Positions 55,867 to 63,677 of a stretch of 64,000 nucleotides of DNA are shown here, piece by piece. This DNA is from Methylomarinum vadi (GTDB lineage Bacteria > Pseudomonadota > Gammaproteobacteria > Methylococcales > Methylomonadaceae): assembly GCF_000733935.1 (NCBI RefSeq), contig NZ_JPON01000001.1:3546623-3610622 (forward strand). The letters are read 5' to 3'. The notes beneath the pieces are model-generated. The model was not told the DNA's origin. It did no database searches and saw only the letters and a program-made list of their open reading frames with translations. The first letter of the stretch is position 1. Each line of letters starts with the position of its first letter. A program made the position numbers and the translations under genes.

Positions 55867-55906
55867 GGGGAGTCGAACCCCAGGCCGAGGCCTTTACCAA
55901 GAGCCT
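55867..55906 (-). ncRNA. tRNA-elbow-like RNA without an anticodon arm
   Basis: On the minus strand a D-arm-like hairpin (AGGC / GCCU, loop with UUGGUAA, 55906-55888) is followed, with only 6 bases between, by a T-arm-like hairpin GGGG-UUCGACU-CCCC (55881-55867). The two conserved elbow loops (GG and UUCGA) are present but no anticodon arm fits between them. This recalls tRNA mimicry in bacterial Y RNAs. Acceptor pairing was not found, so it may also be a decayed tRNA. Confidence 0.5.
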
Positions 55907-55917
55907 TGTTAAGGCGG

Positions 55918-55987
55918 TACTTTGGCCGGACTCGAACCGGCACAACTTGATTATCAGTCAAGGGCTCTACCTTTGAGCTACAAAGTG
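55918..55987 (-). tRNA. tRNA-Ile(GAU)-like gene inside the rtc operon
   Basis: A 70-base cloverleaf on the minus strand. The acceptor CACUUUG / CAAAGUA has six pairs and a C-A mismatch at the first position. D-arm GCUC-AAAGGUA-GAGC, anticodon arm CUUGA-CUGAUAA-UCAAG with anticodon GAU, a 4-base variable loop, and T-arm GCCGG-UUCGAGU-CCGGC. The next bases are CCGCC, so no CCA is encoded. The anticodon loop is that of tRNA-Ile. The mismatch and the place inside an mRNA suggest a tRNA mimic or a special tRNA. Confidence 0.65.
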
Positions 55988-56113
55988 TCGTTCGGATTTT
56001 CGCCGGGAAGCGGTACACAGAAAGCCAGCGGCCTCTGCGCCGGGCCGGCATATTGAACCGGCTCCGCTGATTCGCGGCAAACGTCCAAACCCGTTCGGGC
56101 GGATGCGATCCGC

Positions 56114-57145
56114 CTACATTCTTTTTTCTACCGAAATCCGCCATTGCCGTTTCGGCGCGATTTCCTCGCACTGGATGTCGATGTCCAGAAACTGTTTGAT
56201 GACGACGATATTGGTGCGCACATGTTCGCTGGGCGGACCGGCCACGAAGGAACCGCCTTTGGTCAACGCCAGCGGCAACAACAATTGGTCCGCCAAATGC
56301 TCGCCGACCGGGGCTCCGTTGTTTTGGTAGCGACGCAATTGCTCGACGGCATTGCTGGCAACCCGTTCGGCGCTGACGCCGATCACACCGATGCTGTCGA
56401 TGACTTCCGTCGCATGCCGATAATAACTGCGCAGGGATACCACATTGCCGCCGCCCAACGCCTTGACTTTCAATCTGCCGAAGGCGTCCTCCGGCCAGTT
56501 CAGCTTTTTCCGCAGTCTTTTGATCTCCCGCTCGGCGACATGGGCCGGCAAACCGGCCTCGATACAAACCGCTTCCGCTTTCAGTAATGCGCCTCGTTCG
56601 GTTAAATCGATACGGCAAAAATCCGATTTCGGTTCTATTGTCACGGACCATTGGCCGCCGCCGACCGGATAAAAACCGTAGCGGTCGATTTGCGCCTGAC
56701 AGTCGACGCCTATTTGCCGCAGTATCGGCAAAAAGACCTCGTGAATGAAGTCGTAACTCGGCGCTAACGGATTATGGGTGCCGCCTTCAAGCTGCAAAAG
56801 CGACGGTTTGCCGGCCAACATCAACAGCGGCAACGCGGTTTGGAATATCAACGTGCTGCTGCCGGCGCTGCCGACCGAAAAGCGGTAGTTTCCGGCCTCG
56901 ATTTCGTTCGGCACGAACTGGATATTTTTCGAACCCAGCGATGCGCCTTTGACCTCGGCGTTGCAGATCGCCGCGGCGGCCTGCACGCAAGCCAGATGTT
57001 GTCTCATCAATCCCGGTTTTCGGCGGCCGTTGCGGATATGGCGGATATGCATCGCCCGGCCGGTGCAAGCCGACAGCGACAACGCCGTCCGCAGCACCTG
57101 GCCGCCGCCTTCGCCCTGTGAACCATCTATTTCTATAAATTCCAT
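56114..57145 (-). CDS. rtcA: RNA 3'-terminal phosphate cyclase
   Basis: A 343-residue RtcA that converts RNA 3'-phosphate to 2',3'-cyclic phosphate using ATP through a covalent His-AMP. Motifs: IDGSQGEGGGQVLRTALSLS at the N-terminus, RKPGLMRQHLACVQA, and GSAGSSTLIFQTALPLL. The catalytic His lies in PSEHVRTNIVV near residue 315. ATG 57145 matches the usual N-terminus; an ATG eight codons earlier is possible. It lies 69 bp after rtcB. A hairpin-rich spacer follows the stop, starting with GCGGAU-CGC-AUCCGC. Confidence 0.92.
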   Translation of the reverse strand: MEFIEIDGSQGEGGGQVLRTALSLSACTGRAMHIRHIRNGRRKPGLMRQHLACVQAAAAICNAEVKGASLGSKNIQFVPNEIEAGNYRFSVGSAGSSTLIFQTALPLLMLAGKPSLLQLEGGTHNPLAPSYDFIHEVFLPILRQIGVDCQAQIDRYGFYPVGGGQWSVTIEPKSDFCRIDLTERGALLKAEAVCIEAGLPAHVAEREIKRLRKKLNWPEDAFGRLKVKALGGGNVVSLRSYYRHATEVIDSIGVIGVSAERVASNAVEQLRRYQNNGAPVGEHLADQLLLPLALTKGGSFVAGPPSEHVRTNIVVIKQFLDIDIQCEEIAPKRQWRISVEKRM

Positions 57146-57176
57146 CGCATTGCCTATGTTGTTTTTCATCCCATTT

Positions 57177-57205
57177 GGTGCAATACGGCTATCGCCTATT
57201 GCACC
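57177..57205. repeat. Hairpin in the rtcB-rtcA gap
   Basis: GGTGCAATA / TATTGCACC form a perfect 9-bp stem around an 11-base loop. A REP-like intercistronic element that could tune rtcA relative to rtcB. Confidence 0.6.
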
Positions 57206-57214
57206 CTACGAAAT

Positions 57215-58447
57215 TCATCCCTTTACGCAAACCACCTGCTTCAGGGTATGGACGATCTCGACCAGATCCTGCTGAGCGGCCATCACCGCATCGATGTCCT
57301 TATAAGCCGCCGGCGTTTCGTCGATCACGCTCTTGTCCTTGCGGCACTCGACTCCGGCGGTGGCGGCTTCGTGTTGTGCCAGCGATACCGACTTTTTCGC
57401 CTCGGTCCGAGACATCACCCGGCCAGCGCCATGCGAGCAGCTATGAAAGCTTTCCGAGTTACCCAGCCCCCGGACGATATAGGATTTCGCCCCCATGCTG
57501 CCGGGTATGATGCCCATCTCGCCCAAACCGGCTCTCACCGCGCCCTTGCGGGTCACCATTACTTCCTCGCCGTAGTGCAGCTCGCGGCTGATGTAATTAT
57601 GATGACAATTGACCGCCTCAAGATGAGCCTCGAATTCCAGTTGCAGGCTTTGCCGTATTGCCGACAGCACTCTCGCCATCATCACCTCGCGGTTGATACG
57701 GGCGAACTGCTGCGCCCACTCTACCGCCTCGACGTAATCGTCGAAATGCTTGCTGCCTTCCGGCAGATAAGCCAAGTCGCGGTCCGGCAGATGAATATGC
57801 CAACGCTCCATTTCCTTCTTCGCCAATTCGATGAAATGGCTGCCGATACGGTTGCCGACACCGCGCGAACCGCTATGCAGCATCACCCAAACGGCCTGAT
57901 CTTGGTCCAAACAGACTTCGATGAAGTGGTTGCCGGTGCCCAGCGTTCCCAAATGATTAATGTTGTTGGTGTTCTTCAGCACGCCGTGTTTTTCGGTCAA
58001 CACCGTGAATTGCTCTGACAACGGTTTCCACGCCGCCATCACATCGTCCGGCAAATCGCCCCAGGCACCGATATCGCGTGTGCTTTTCCTAAGACGCTTG
58101 GAGCGTCCATGCGGCACAGCCTGTTCGATCGCGCTACGCACGGCGCTCAGATTATCAGGCAACTGCCCGGCGTCCAATGAGGTCTTGACCGCCATCATGC
58201 CGCAACCCAAATCGACGCCGACTGCGGCCGGAATAACGGCCTTAGTCGTCGCGACCACACTGCCGATCGTCGCGCCTTTTCCTAAATGCACATCCGGCAT
58301 CGCCGCGATCCATTTGTAGATAAATGGCAATTGGGCGATATTCAGCAATTGCCGTTTGGCGGCATCCTCGAATGCTACGCCATGCGTCCAAGCTTTAACC
58401 GGAACGCCGTCGTCTTCTTTTAGTACCTGATAATTGATCTGTGTCAT
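57215..58447 (-). CDS. rtcB: RNA-splicing ligase
   Basis: A 410-residue RtcB, which joins RNA 3'-phosphate or cyclic phosphate ends to 5'-OH ends using GTP and Mn. Asp79 and Cys82 in VDLGCGMMAVKT, GTLGTGNHFIEVCLD, MLHSGSRGVGNRIG and the guanylylated His in FHSCSHGAGRVMSR are all present. AAGGA before ATG 58447 sets the start. First gene of the sigma-54 operon rtcB-rtcA-RNA-slipin. Confidence 0.95.
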   Translation of the reverse strand: MTQINYQVLKEDDGVPVKAWTHGVAFEDAAKRQLLNIAQLPFIYKWIAAMPDVHLGKGATIGSVVATTKAVIPAAVGVDLGCGMMAVKTSLDAGQLPDNLSAVRSAIEQAVPHGRSKRLRKSTRDIGAWGDLPDDVMAAWKPLSEQFTVLTEKHGVLKNTNNINHLGTLGTGNHFIEVCLDQDQAVWVMLHSGSRGVGNRIGSHFIELAKKEMERWHIHLPDRDLAYLPEGSKHFDDYVEAVEWAQQFARINREVMMARVLSAIRQSLQLEFEAHLEAVNCHHNYISRELHYGEEVMVTRKGAVRAGLGEMGIIPGSMGAKSYIVRGLGNSESFHSCSHGAGRVMSRTEAKKSVSLAQHEAATAGVECRKDKSVIDETPAAYKDIDAVMAAQQDLVEIVHTLKQVVCVKG

Positions 58448-58478
58448 AGTCTTTTCCTTGCAAATCACACTCGCTATA

Positions 58479-58496
58479 AAGCAGAAACGATGCCAA
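58479..58496 (-). promoter_or_regulatory. Sigma-54 promoter of rtcB
   Basis: On the minus strand TTGGCATCGTTTCTGCTT has the GG and GC doublets exactly 10 bases apart, the sigma-54 -24/-12 pattern. Transcription would start about 20 bases before the rtcB ATG. AT-rich near-palindromes around 58590-58615 (ATCTA-AA-TAGAT) are candidate RtcR sites. Confidence 0.8.
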
Positions 58497-58616
58497 TTAT
58501 GGATTAGCTGTATTTTCCTTTTATTTTCATAAAGATATGAATTTTACTGGCGGATGCTTCGGCAAGCTCTATACTTTAGGCTATTTGTATCGATAAGTAG
58601 CTATCTAAATAGATAA

Positions 58617-60194
58617 ATGAAAACAGTCGCCATCAGCCTGTTGGGCACAACCCTGGACAACCGAGGCAAAGGCAAGAAACGCTGGGAACGTTGGCGTCCT
58701 ACCGTGTCGTTGTGCCAGCATGAAGACTTGGTGATAGACCGGCTGGAGTTAGTGTTTCAGGACGACTATCAGGCGCTGGCCGATATCGTTACAGCCGACA
58801 TACATGCGATTTCGCCGGAAACCGACGTCCGTCACCATCTGATAGAAATCGATGATCCGTGGGATTTCGAGAACATTTACGGCGCATTGCACGATTTCGC
58901 CCGCGGCTATCGTTTCGATCTTGAGCGCGAGGACTATCTGCTGCACATCACTACCGGCACCCATGTCGCACAGATTTGCTTGTTTCTTTTGAACGAAGCT
59001 CATTACCTCCGGGGACGGCTGATCCAGACCGCGCCGGCCAAACGCGACGAAGCGGCTCCGGCACATTATCAAATTATCGATCTTGACCTGTCGCGCTACG
59101 ACCGTATCGCCTCGCGCTTTTCCCGGGAACACGATGAAGGAACGGTCTATCTGAAGGGCGGAATTCCCACCCGCAACGCCGGTTTCAACAAGACCATCGC
59201 GCAATTGGAACAGGTCTCGCTGCGCTCGAAAGAACCAATTTTGTTGACCGGTCCGACCGGAGCAGGAAAATCGTTGCTGGCGAAGCGCATTTACGAATTG
59301 CGCAAGCAACGCGGACTCGTGACCGGCCAATTGGTCGAGGTCAACTGCGCGACGCTACGCGGCGATAATGCGATGTCGGCTCTGTTCGGCCATGTCAAAG
59401 GCGCTTTCACCGGCGCGGTCAAGGATCGCAAAGGCCTGTTGCTGGAAGCCGACCGCGGCGTGTTGTTTCTGGACGAGATCGGCGAATTGGGTCTGGACGA
59501 ACAAGCCATGCTGCTGCGCGCAATCGAGGACAAACGCTTCATGCCGTTCGGTTCGGACCGGGAAAGCGGCAGCGACTTTCAGTTGATCTCGGGTTCGAAT
59601 CGGAATTTACAAAAGCAAGTCGAAAAAGGGCTTTTCCGAGATGATTTGCTGGCGCGAATCAACTTATGGACCTATGCCTTGCCATCGCTGAAACAGCGCA
59701 TCGAGGATCTGGAACCAAACATCGATTACGAACTGGAAAAATTCGCTGAAAAAGCTGGCGCCTTGGTCAGCTTCAACAAGGCAGGGCGGTCTCGGTATCT
59801 CGCTTTCGCGATATCGCCGGAGGCAGCGTGGAAAGCCAATTTTCGCGATCTAAACGCCAGTATCACCCGCATGGCGACGCTGGCGCCGGGCGGTCGCATC
59901 ACTGCCGAGGTGGTAGACGACGAGGTGGCTTGTCTGCGGCGGAACTGGCAAGCGACAACTGCCGGAGAAAGGGCTGTAGATGTGGGCGTTTATGTCGACC
60001 AGCCGCTGGATCTATTCGAGCAAATTCAATTGGCCGGCGTCATCAAGGTCTGCAAGGAATCGGCTTCGGCCGCCGAAGCAGGTCGACGGCTGTTCGATAT
60101 CAGCCGGCAACAAAAGACGTCGGTCAACGATAGTCACCGCCTGGTGCAGTTTCTGCGCAAATACGGCTTGAAATTCGAGCAGTTGAAGTTTTAA
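58617..60194 (+). CDS. rtcR: RtcR, CARF-domain sigma-54 activator
   Basis: A 525-residue activator divergent from rtcB. Residues 1-180 form the RtcR-type CARF sensor (ISLLGTTLDNRGKG; YLLHITTGTHVAQICLFLL), thought to sense RNA fragments with cyclic phosphate ends. The AAA+ domain follows: Walker A GPTGAGKS near 217, the sigma-54 contact GAFTGA near 262, Walker B VLFLDEIGEL near 283. A C-terminal helix-turn-helix lies near 490-515 (ASAAEAGRRLFDISRQ). Full family length. Confidence 0.95.
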   Translation: MKTVAISLLGTTLDNRGKGKKRWERWRPTVSLCQHEDLVIDRLELVFQDDYQALADIVTADIHAISPETDVRHHLIEIDDPWDFENIYGALHDFARGYRFDLEREDYLLHITTGTHVAQICLFLLNEAHYLRGRLIQTAPAKRDEAAPAHYQIIDLDLSRYDRIASRFSREHDEGTVYLKGGIPTRNAGFNKTIAQLEQVSLRSKEPILLTGPTGAGKSLLAKRIYELRKQRGLVTGQLVEVNCATLRGDNAMSALFGHVKGAFTGAVKDRKGLLLEADRGVLFLDEIGELGLDEQAMLLRAIEDKRFMPFGSDRESGSDFQLISGSNRNLQKQVEKGLFRDDLLARINLWTYALPSLKQRIEDLEPNIDYELEKFAEKAGALVSFNKAGRSRYLAFAISPEAAWKANFRDLNASITRMATLAPGGRITAEVVDDEVACLRRNWQATTAGERAVDVGVYVDQPLDLFEQIQLAGVIKVCKESASAAEAGRRLFDISRQQKTSVNDSHRLVQFLRKYGLKFEQLKF

Positions 60195-60245
60195 TCAAGG
60201 GTCGAATTATGCTTAACATGGACGATGAATAATATTCGTCCTCGA

Positions 60246-60950
60246 TTAAAACAAGGCGCGAAAGCGGTAGCCTCCCAGCCAGTCGCGAATTTTGTCGTTG
60301 CTGACTTTTTTGCTGGCGTAACTATTGCCGAAATCCTGAAGGGGCAAGCCGTAATGATCGGCGATGTCGCGCCAGAGCAAGGCCTCGCCGTCGGCCAGGT
60401 TGAAGCGTTCGCCGCGCGGGTTGCGGTCGTCGTCCAGCAAACGCTCGGTGATCGTGACGATGTCGTCGACATGAATCAGATTGACGCGTTTATCCGGCGT
60501 CTTGATCAGGCCTTTCCTCAACCAGTCCTGCGGCTGGCGATTCGGGCCGTAAATGCCGGCCAGCACCAGTATCGTCGCGCCTTGTTGGCGCAGCCACTCC
60601 TCGCTCACGACTCGCTCGCGGGTCAAATCTAGCGGTTGGTCTTCATCGATCCGCAGGTCCGTTTGCTGCGTTCGATAGCAGGAGGTGCTGGCATAGACAA
60701 ACAGCTTCCGGACATTCGTCAACTTTGTCCGATAAAACGCCTGCACCTGATCCAGCGGCGCAGCCGGAAACGTCCATATCACGTTGCCGGCTTGCGGAAG
60801 ACTATCCCAACTGTCGGGGGCGGACAGATCGAAATAAATCGATTGTCGCATTGCCTTTTCCTCGCTGCGGTGGGTCATCGCCGCGTCTAGTCGGTCGGCC
60901 AGCCTTCGACCGACGTAGCCGCCTCCGAGTATTAATGTTTTTATGCTCAT
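60246..60950 (-). CDS. NAD(P)-dependent epimerase/SDR-like protein
   Basis: A 234-residue atypical short-chain dehydrogenase. ILGGGYVGRRLADRL is the Rossmann loop. TSCYRTQ and a Tyr in the GIYGPNRQP region follow. VNLIHVDDIVTI and FNLADGEALLWRDIADHYG are typical of sugar-epimerase-like proteins. It lacks the standard YxxxK spacing, so the activity is unclear. Convergent with rtcR. Confidence 0.65.
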   Translation of the reverse strand: MSIKTLILGGGYVGRRLADRLDAAMTHRSEEKAMRQSIYFDLSAPDSWDSLPQAGNVIWTFPAAPLDQVQAFYRTKLTNVRKLFVYASTSCYRTQQTDLRIDEDQPLDLTRERVVSEEWLRQQGATILVLAGIYGPNRQPQDWLRKGLIKTPDKRVNLIHVDDIVTITERLLDDDRNPRGERFNLADGEALLWRDIADHYGLPLQDFGNSYASKKVSNDKIRDWLGGYRFRALF

Positions 60951-61164
60951 TGCGTAACTTCTAACTCATTGCAGCTAGGCTGAGAAAAATGCCTAGTTCG
61001 CGCAAGCCTAGCTGGGCTGCCGGAAAGAGCGGTAGTAGCGCGCATTAGTAAGAATGATCTTGATAACTAAAGTGGATAGACATGCCCTGAAACCAATTTA
61101 TAGTAAAGTTTTGCTTGAAGCATCGAACAATCCTGTCAAATGCTTAGTAATCAGGGCACCTATG

Positions 61165-61563
61165 TCATTCCAAAGGTATATCTTGGTCTGTCTTTAAAGG
61201 GTCGATAATGCGGATATGCTTATCGGCAAAATAGATACGACCTTCCTTCTCGATAACCTGCACCGGCTGCAGTTTCTTGCCGGAGCCTTTTGGAGATAAA
61301 CATTCGCCGCTTGTCGGATCAAATTCAAAACCATGCATGGAGCAGCTCAGCAGTTGGCCGTTGGCATTGAACACGGTATCGGCTTCGCAATCCAGCCGCC
61401 GCTCCCCATGTCTGCAACTATTCAAATACGCTCGAACACGGTCTTGGTGATAAAAAATGACGGCGGTGGCTTTTTTTTCACGATATTCAATATGGCTAAT
61501 GAAATAATCGAGGCTGGTTAGCTTATCGGAGGTACAAATAAACTGCAGATCATCGGAATACAT
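61165..61563 (-). CDS. Rieske [2Fe-2S] domain protein
   Basis: A 132-residue ferredoxin-like Rieske protein with ligands Cys50-x-His52 (NSCRHGERR) and Cys74-x2-His77 (LLSCSMHGFEFDP), then SGECLSPKGSGKKLQPVQV. No membrane anchor or signal, so probably cytosolic electron transfer to an unknown partner. It stands alone on the minus strand. Confidence 0.75.
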   Translation of the reverse strand: MYSDDLQFICTSDKLTSLDYFISHIEYREKKATAVIFYHQDRVRAYLNSCRHGERRLDCEADTVFNANGQLLSCSMHGFEFDPTSGECLSPKGSGKKLQPVQVIEKEGRIYFADKHIRIIDPLKTDQDIPLE

Positions 61564-61744
61564 CGTAATTCATTTTCAGAGCAAATTACGTAATCTATGC
61601 AAGTAGCGAATCAAAATCAAGCCTATAAAGATTAAGGAAATAACCTTTCGAAAATCTCATCTCTTAGATATAGGTTGTTTCATTGTCTCTTCCTCAATAA
61701 AGCGTAAACCTCGTTACTTTGGAAGAAGCTAGCTATAGCGCAAT

Positions 61745-61767
61745 TAACCAAGTAAAATACTTGGTTA
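61745..61767. promoter_or_regulatory. Perfect inverted repeat upstream of cysJ
   Basis: TAACCAAGTA-AAA-TACTTGGTTA, 10-bp arms with a 3-base centre, about 100 bases before cysJ in the 305-bp gap 61564-61868. It could be an operator for a dimeric regulator or a terminator (TTAATCTT follows). Confidence 0.5.
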
Positions 61768-61868
61768 TTAATCTTGTTAGACTTCCGTCGGGTACATACT
61801 GACATGCTTCGATTGCTGCAGATATCCATGGAACTCATCTATTGCGCGGCACGATAAGGATAATATTT

Positions 61869-63665
61869 ATGCACGATTCACTTCCCGAACAAAGCCAGAC
61901 ACCATTCGACGAGCAACGCTATCGCTTGTTCCAGCAATTGGTTTCGTCCCTGACGCCGGAGCAAAAAGCCTGGATGGCGGGCTACTTGACCGCGCAATTG
62001 ACCTCTACCTCACATAGCGCTGGAGCTATGACACAGGCTGAAGAAATCACCATCCTAGTGGGTTCCCAGACCGGCAATTCCGAGGCGTTGGCCGAACAAA
62101 CCCAGGCCTTGGCCAGGGAACGTGGATTGCGGGCCGTGATCAAAGACATGGGCGATTACAAGGCGCCGCAACTGAAGACCGAAAAATTTCTGCTGGTGAT
62201 CGTCAGCACATACGGGGAAGGGGAACCGCCAGACAACGCCCGCGAGCTGTATGAATTTTTGTTCAGCAAGCGCGCGCCATCGCTGAAAAACACCCAGTTT
62301 GCCGTGTTGGCCCTGGGCGATTCCAGTTACGAATTCTTTTGCAAGACCGGTGCCGATTTCGACCGAAGATTGGAAGAACTGGGCGCGGCGCGGCTGCATG
62401 AACGGGTCGATTGCGACGTCGATTACGAGACGGCGGCGGAAGGCTGGATCAACGCCGTGCTGGAGGATTTGAGCCAACGCACGCAAAGCGCGCCATCGGC
62501 AACCGCTCAGCCAGCATCACCGCTCTCCAGCGCCGGGACATCCCCTTATTCGCGCAAGCACCCGTTTCCGGCCGTCTTATTGGAAGATATCGTGTTGAAC
62601 GGGCGCGGTTCGCAGAAAGAAACCCATCATTACGAATTGTCGCTGGAAGGCTCCGGCCTGCATTACGAGCCGGGCGATGCGCTGGGCGTTTATCCCTGTA
62701 ATGCACCGGAAATGGTCGACGAACTGCTCAAGAAGCTACATTTCAATGGCGAAGAAAAAATCGACAATGACGGCAAGGACAGCACATTATCTGAAGCCCT
62801 GTTGCGAAACTATGAGATCACGACACCGACTCGGCCGATGCTGCAAAAATACGCGGCATTGATCAACAATGCCGAGCTGGCGCGCTTGTTGGACGAGGCG
62901 CATAAGCAAGCGCTGGCGGACTATTTATACGGCCGAGAAATCATCGATGTCGTCACCGATTTTCCGGGGGGCGAACTGAATCCGCAAGACTTCATAGGCT
63001 GCCTGCGCAAGCTGCCGCCGCGCCTTTATTCGATCGCCTCCAGCCTGAAACAGCATCCGGACGAAGTGCATCTGACCGTCGCGGCGGTCAGGTATCAAAG
63101 CCACGGACGCAGGCGTCACGGCGTTTGTTCGACCTTCCTGGCCGACCGCTTGGGGCCTGATAGTACGATTCCGGTTTATGTCGATCACAACAAAAACTTC
63201 AAATTGCCGACAGACCCCGACACCCCGATCATCATGATCGGCCCCGGCACCGGCATCGCGCCGTTCCGCGCCTTTGTCGAGGAGCGGGAGGCGATCGGGG
63301 CGTCCGGCAAGAATTGGTTGTTTTTCGGCGATCAACATTTCATGACCGATTATCTTTATCAAAGCGAATGGTTGCGCTATCTGAAAAGCGGCCTGCTGAC
63401 GCGGATGAACGTCGCCTTTTCTCGCGACCAGGCAGAGAAAGTCTATGTGCAACAGCGCATGCGGGAAAACGGACGCGATTTGTACGCCTGGCTGCAGGAA
63501 GGCGCCTATCTTTATGTCTGCGGCGACGAGAAGCACATGGCGCGCGACGTGCACGAGACCTTGCTCGGCCTGGTCGAACGGGAAGGCGGCATGAGCCGCG
63601 AGGCGGCCGAGCAGTATGTCAAAACCCTACAGAAAGAAAAACGCTATCAGCGTGATGTTTATTAA
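61869..63665 (+). CDS. cysJ: Sulfite reductase flavoprotein alpha subunit
   Basis: A 598-residue CysJ that passes electrons from NADPH through FAD and FMN to the sulfite reductase haemoprotein. An N-terminal helical part is followed by a flavodoxin domain (VGSQTGNSEALAEQTQALA near 60; STYGEGEPPDNARELYEFL). The FAD domain (PRLYSIASSLKQHPDEVHLT) and NADPH domain (MIGPGTGIAPFRAFVEER; YVCGDEKHMARDV) end at the terminal KRYQRDVY. AAGGA before ATG 61869 sets the start. cysI follows 12 bp later. Confidence 0.95.
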   Translation: MHDSLPEQSQTPFDEQRYRLFQQLVSSLTPEQKAWMAGYLTAQLTSTSHSAGAMTQAEEITILVGSQTGNSEALAEQTQALARERGLRAVIKDMGDYKAPQLKTEKFLLVIVSTYGEGEPPDNARELYEFLFSKRAPSLKNTQFAVLALGDSSYEFFCKTGADFDRRLEELGAARLHERVDCDVDYETAAEGWINAVLEDLSQRTQSAPSATAQPASPLSSAGTSPYSRKHPFPAVLLEDIVLNGRGSQKETHHYELSLEGSGLHYEPGDALGVYPCNAPEMVDELLKKLHFNGEEKIDNDGKDSTLSEALLRNYEITTPTRPMLQKYAALINNAELARLLDEAHKQALADYLYGREIIDVVTDFPGGELNPQDFIGCLRKLPPRLYSIASSLKQHPDEVHLTVAAVRYQSHGRRRHGVCSTFLADRLGPDSTIPVYVDHNKNFKLPTDPDTPIIMIGPGTGIAPFRAFVEEREAIGASGKNWLFFGDQHFMTDYLYQSEWLRYLKSGLLTRMNVAFSRDQAEKVYVQQRMRENGRDLYAWLQEGAYLYVCGDEKHMARDVHETLLGLVEREGGMSREAAEQYVKTLQKEKRYQRDVY

Positions 63666-63677
63666 GAGGATGAAGCG

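Noticed and set aside
55657-55976. Plus-strand and minus-strand open frames in the rtcA-slipin spacer as proteins
   Set aside because: High GC creates long frames here; they cross tRNA-like and tetraloop structures, lack ribosome sites and have no recognisable domain.
55918-55987. A tRNA on the plus strand
   Set aside because: The conserved loops (GG in the D-loop, TTCGAGT in the T-loop, CTGATAA anticodon loop) exist only on the minus strand.
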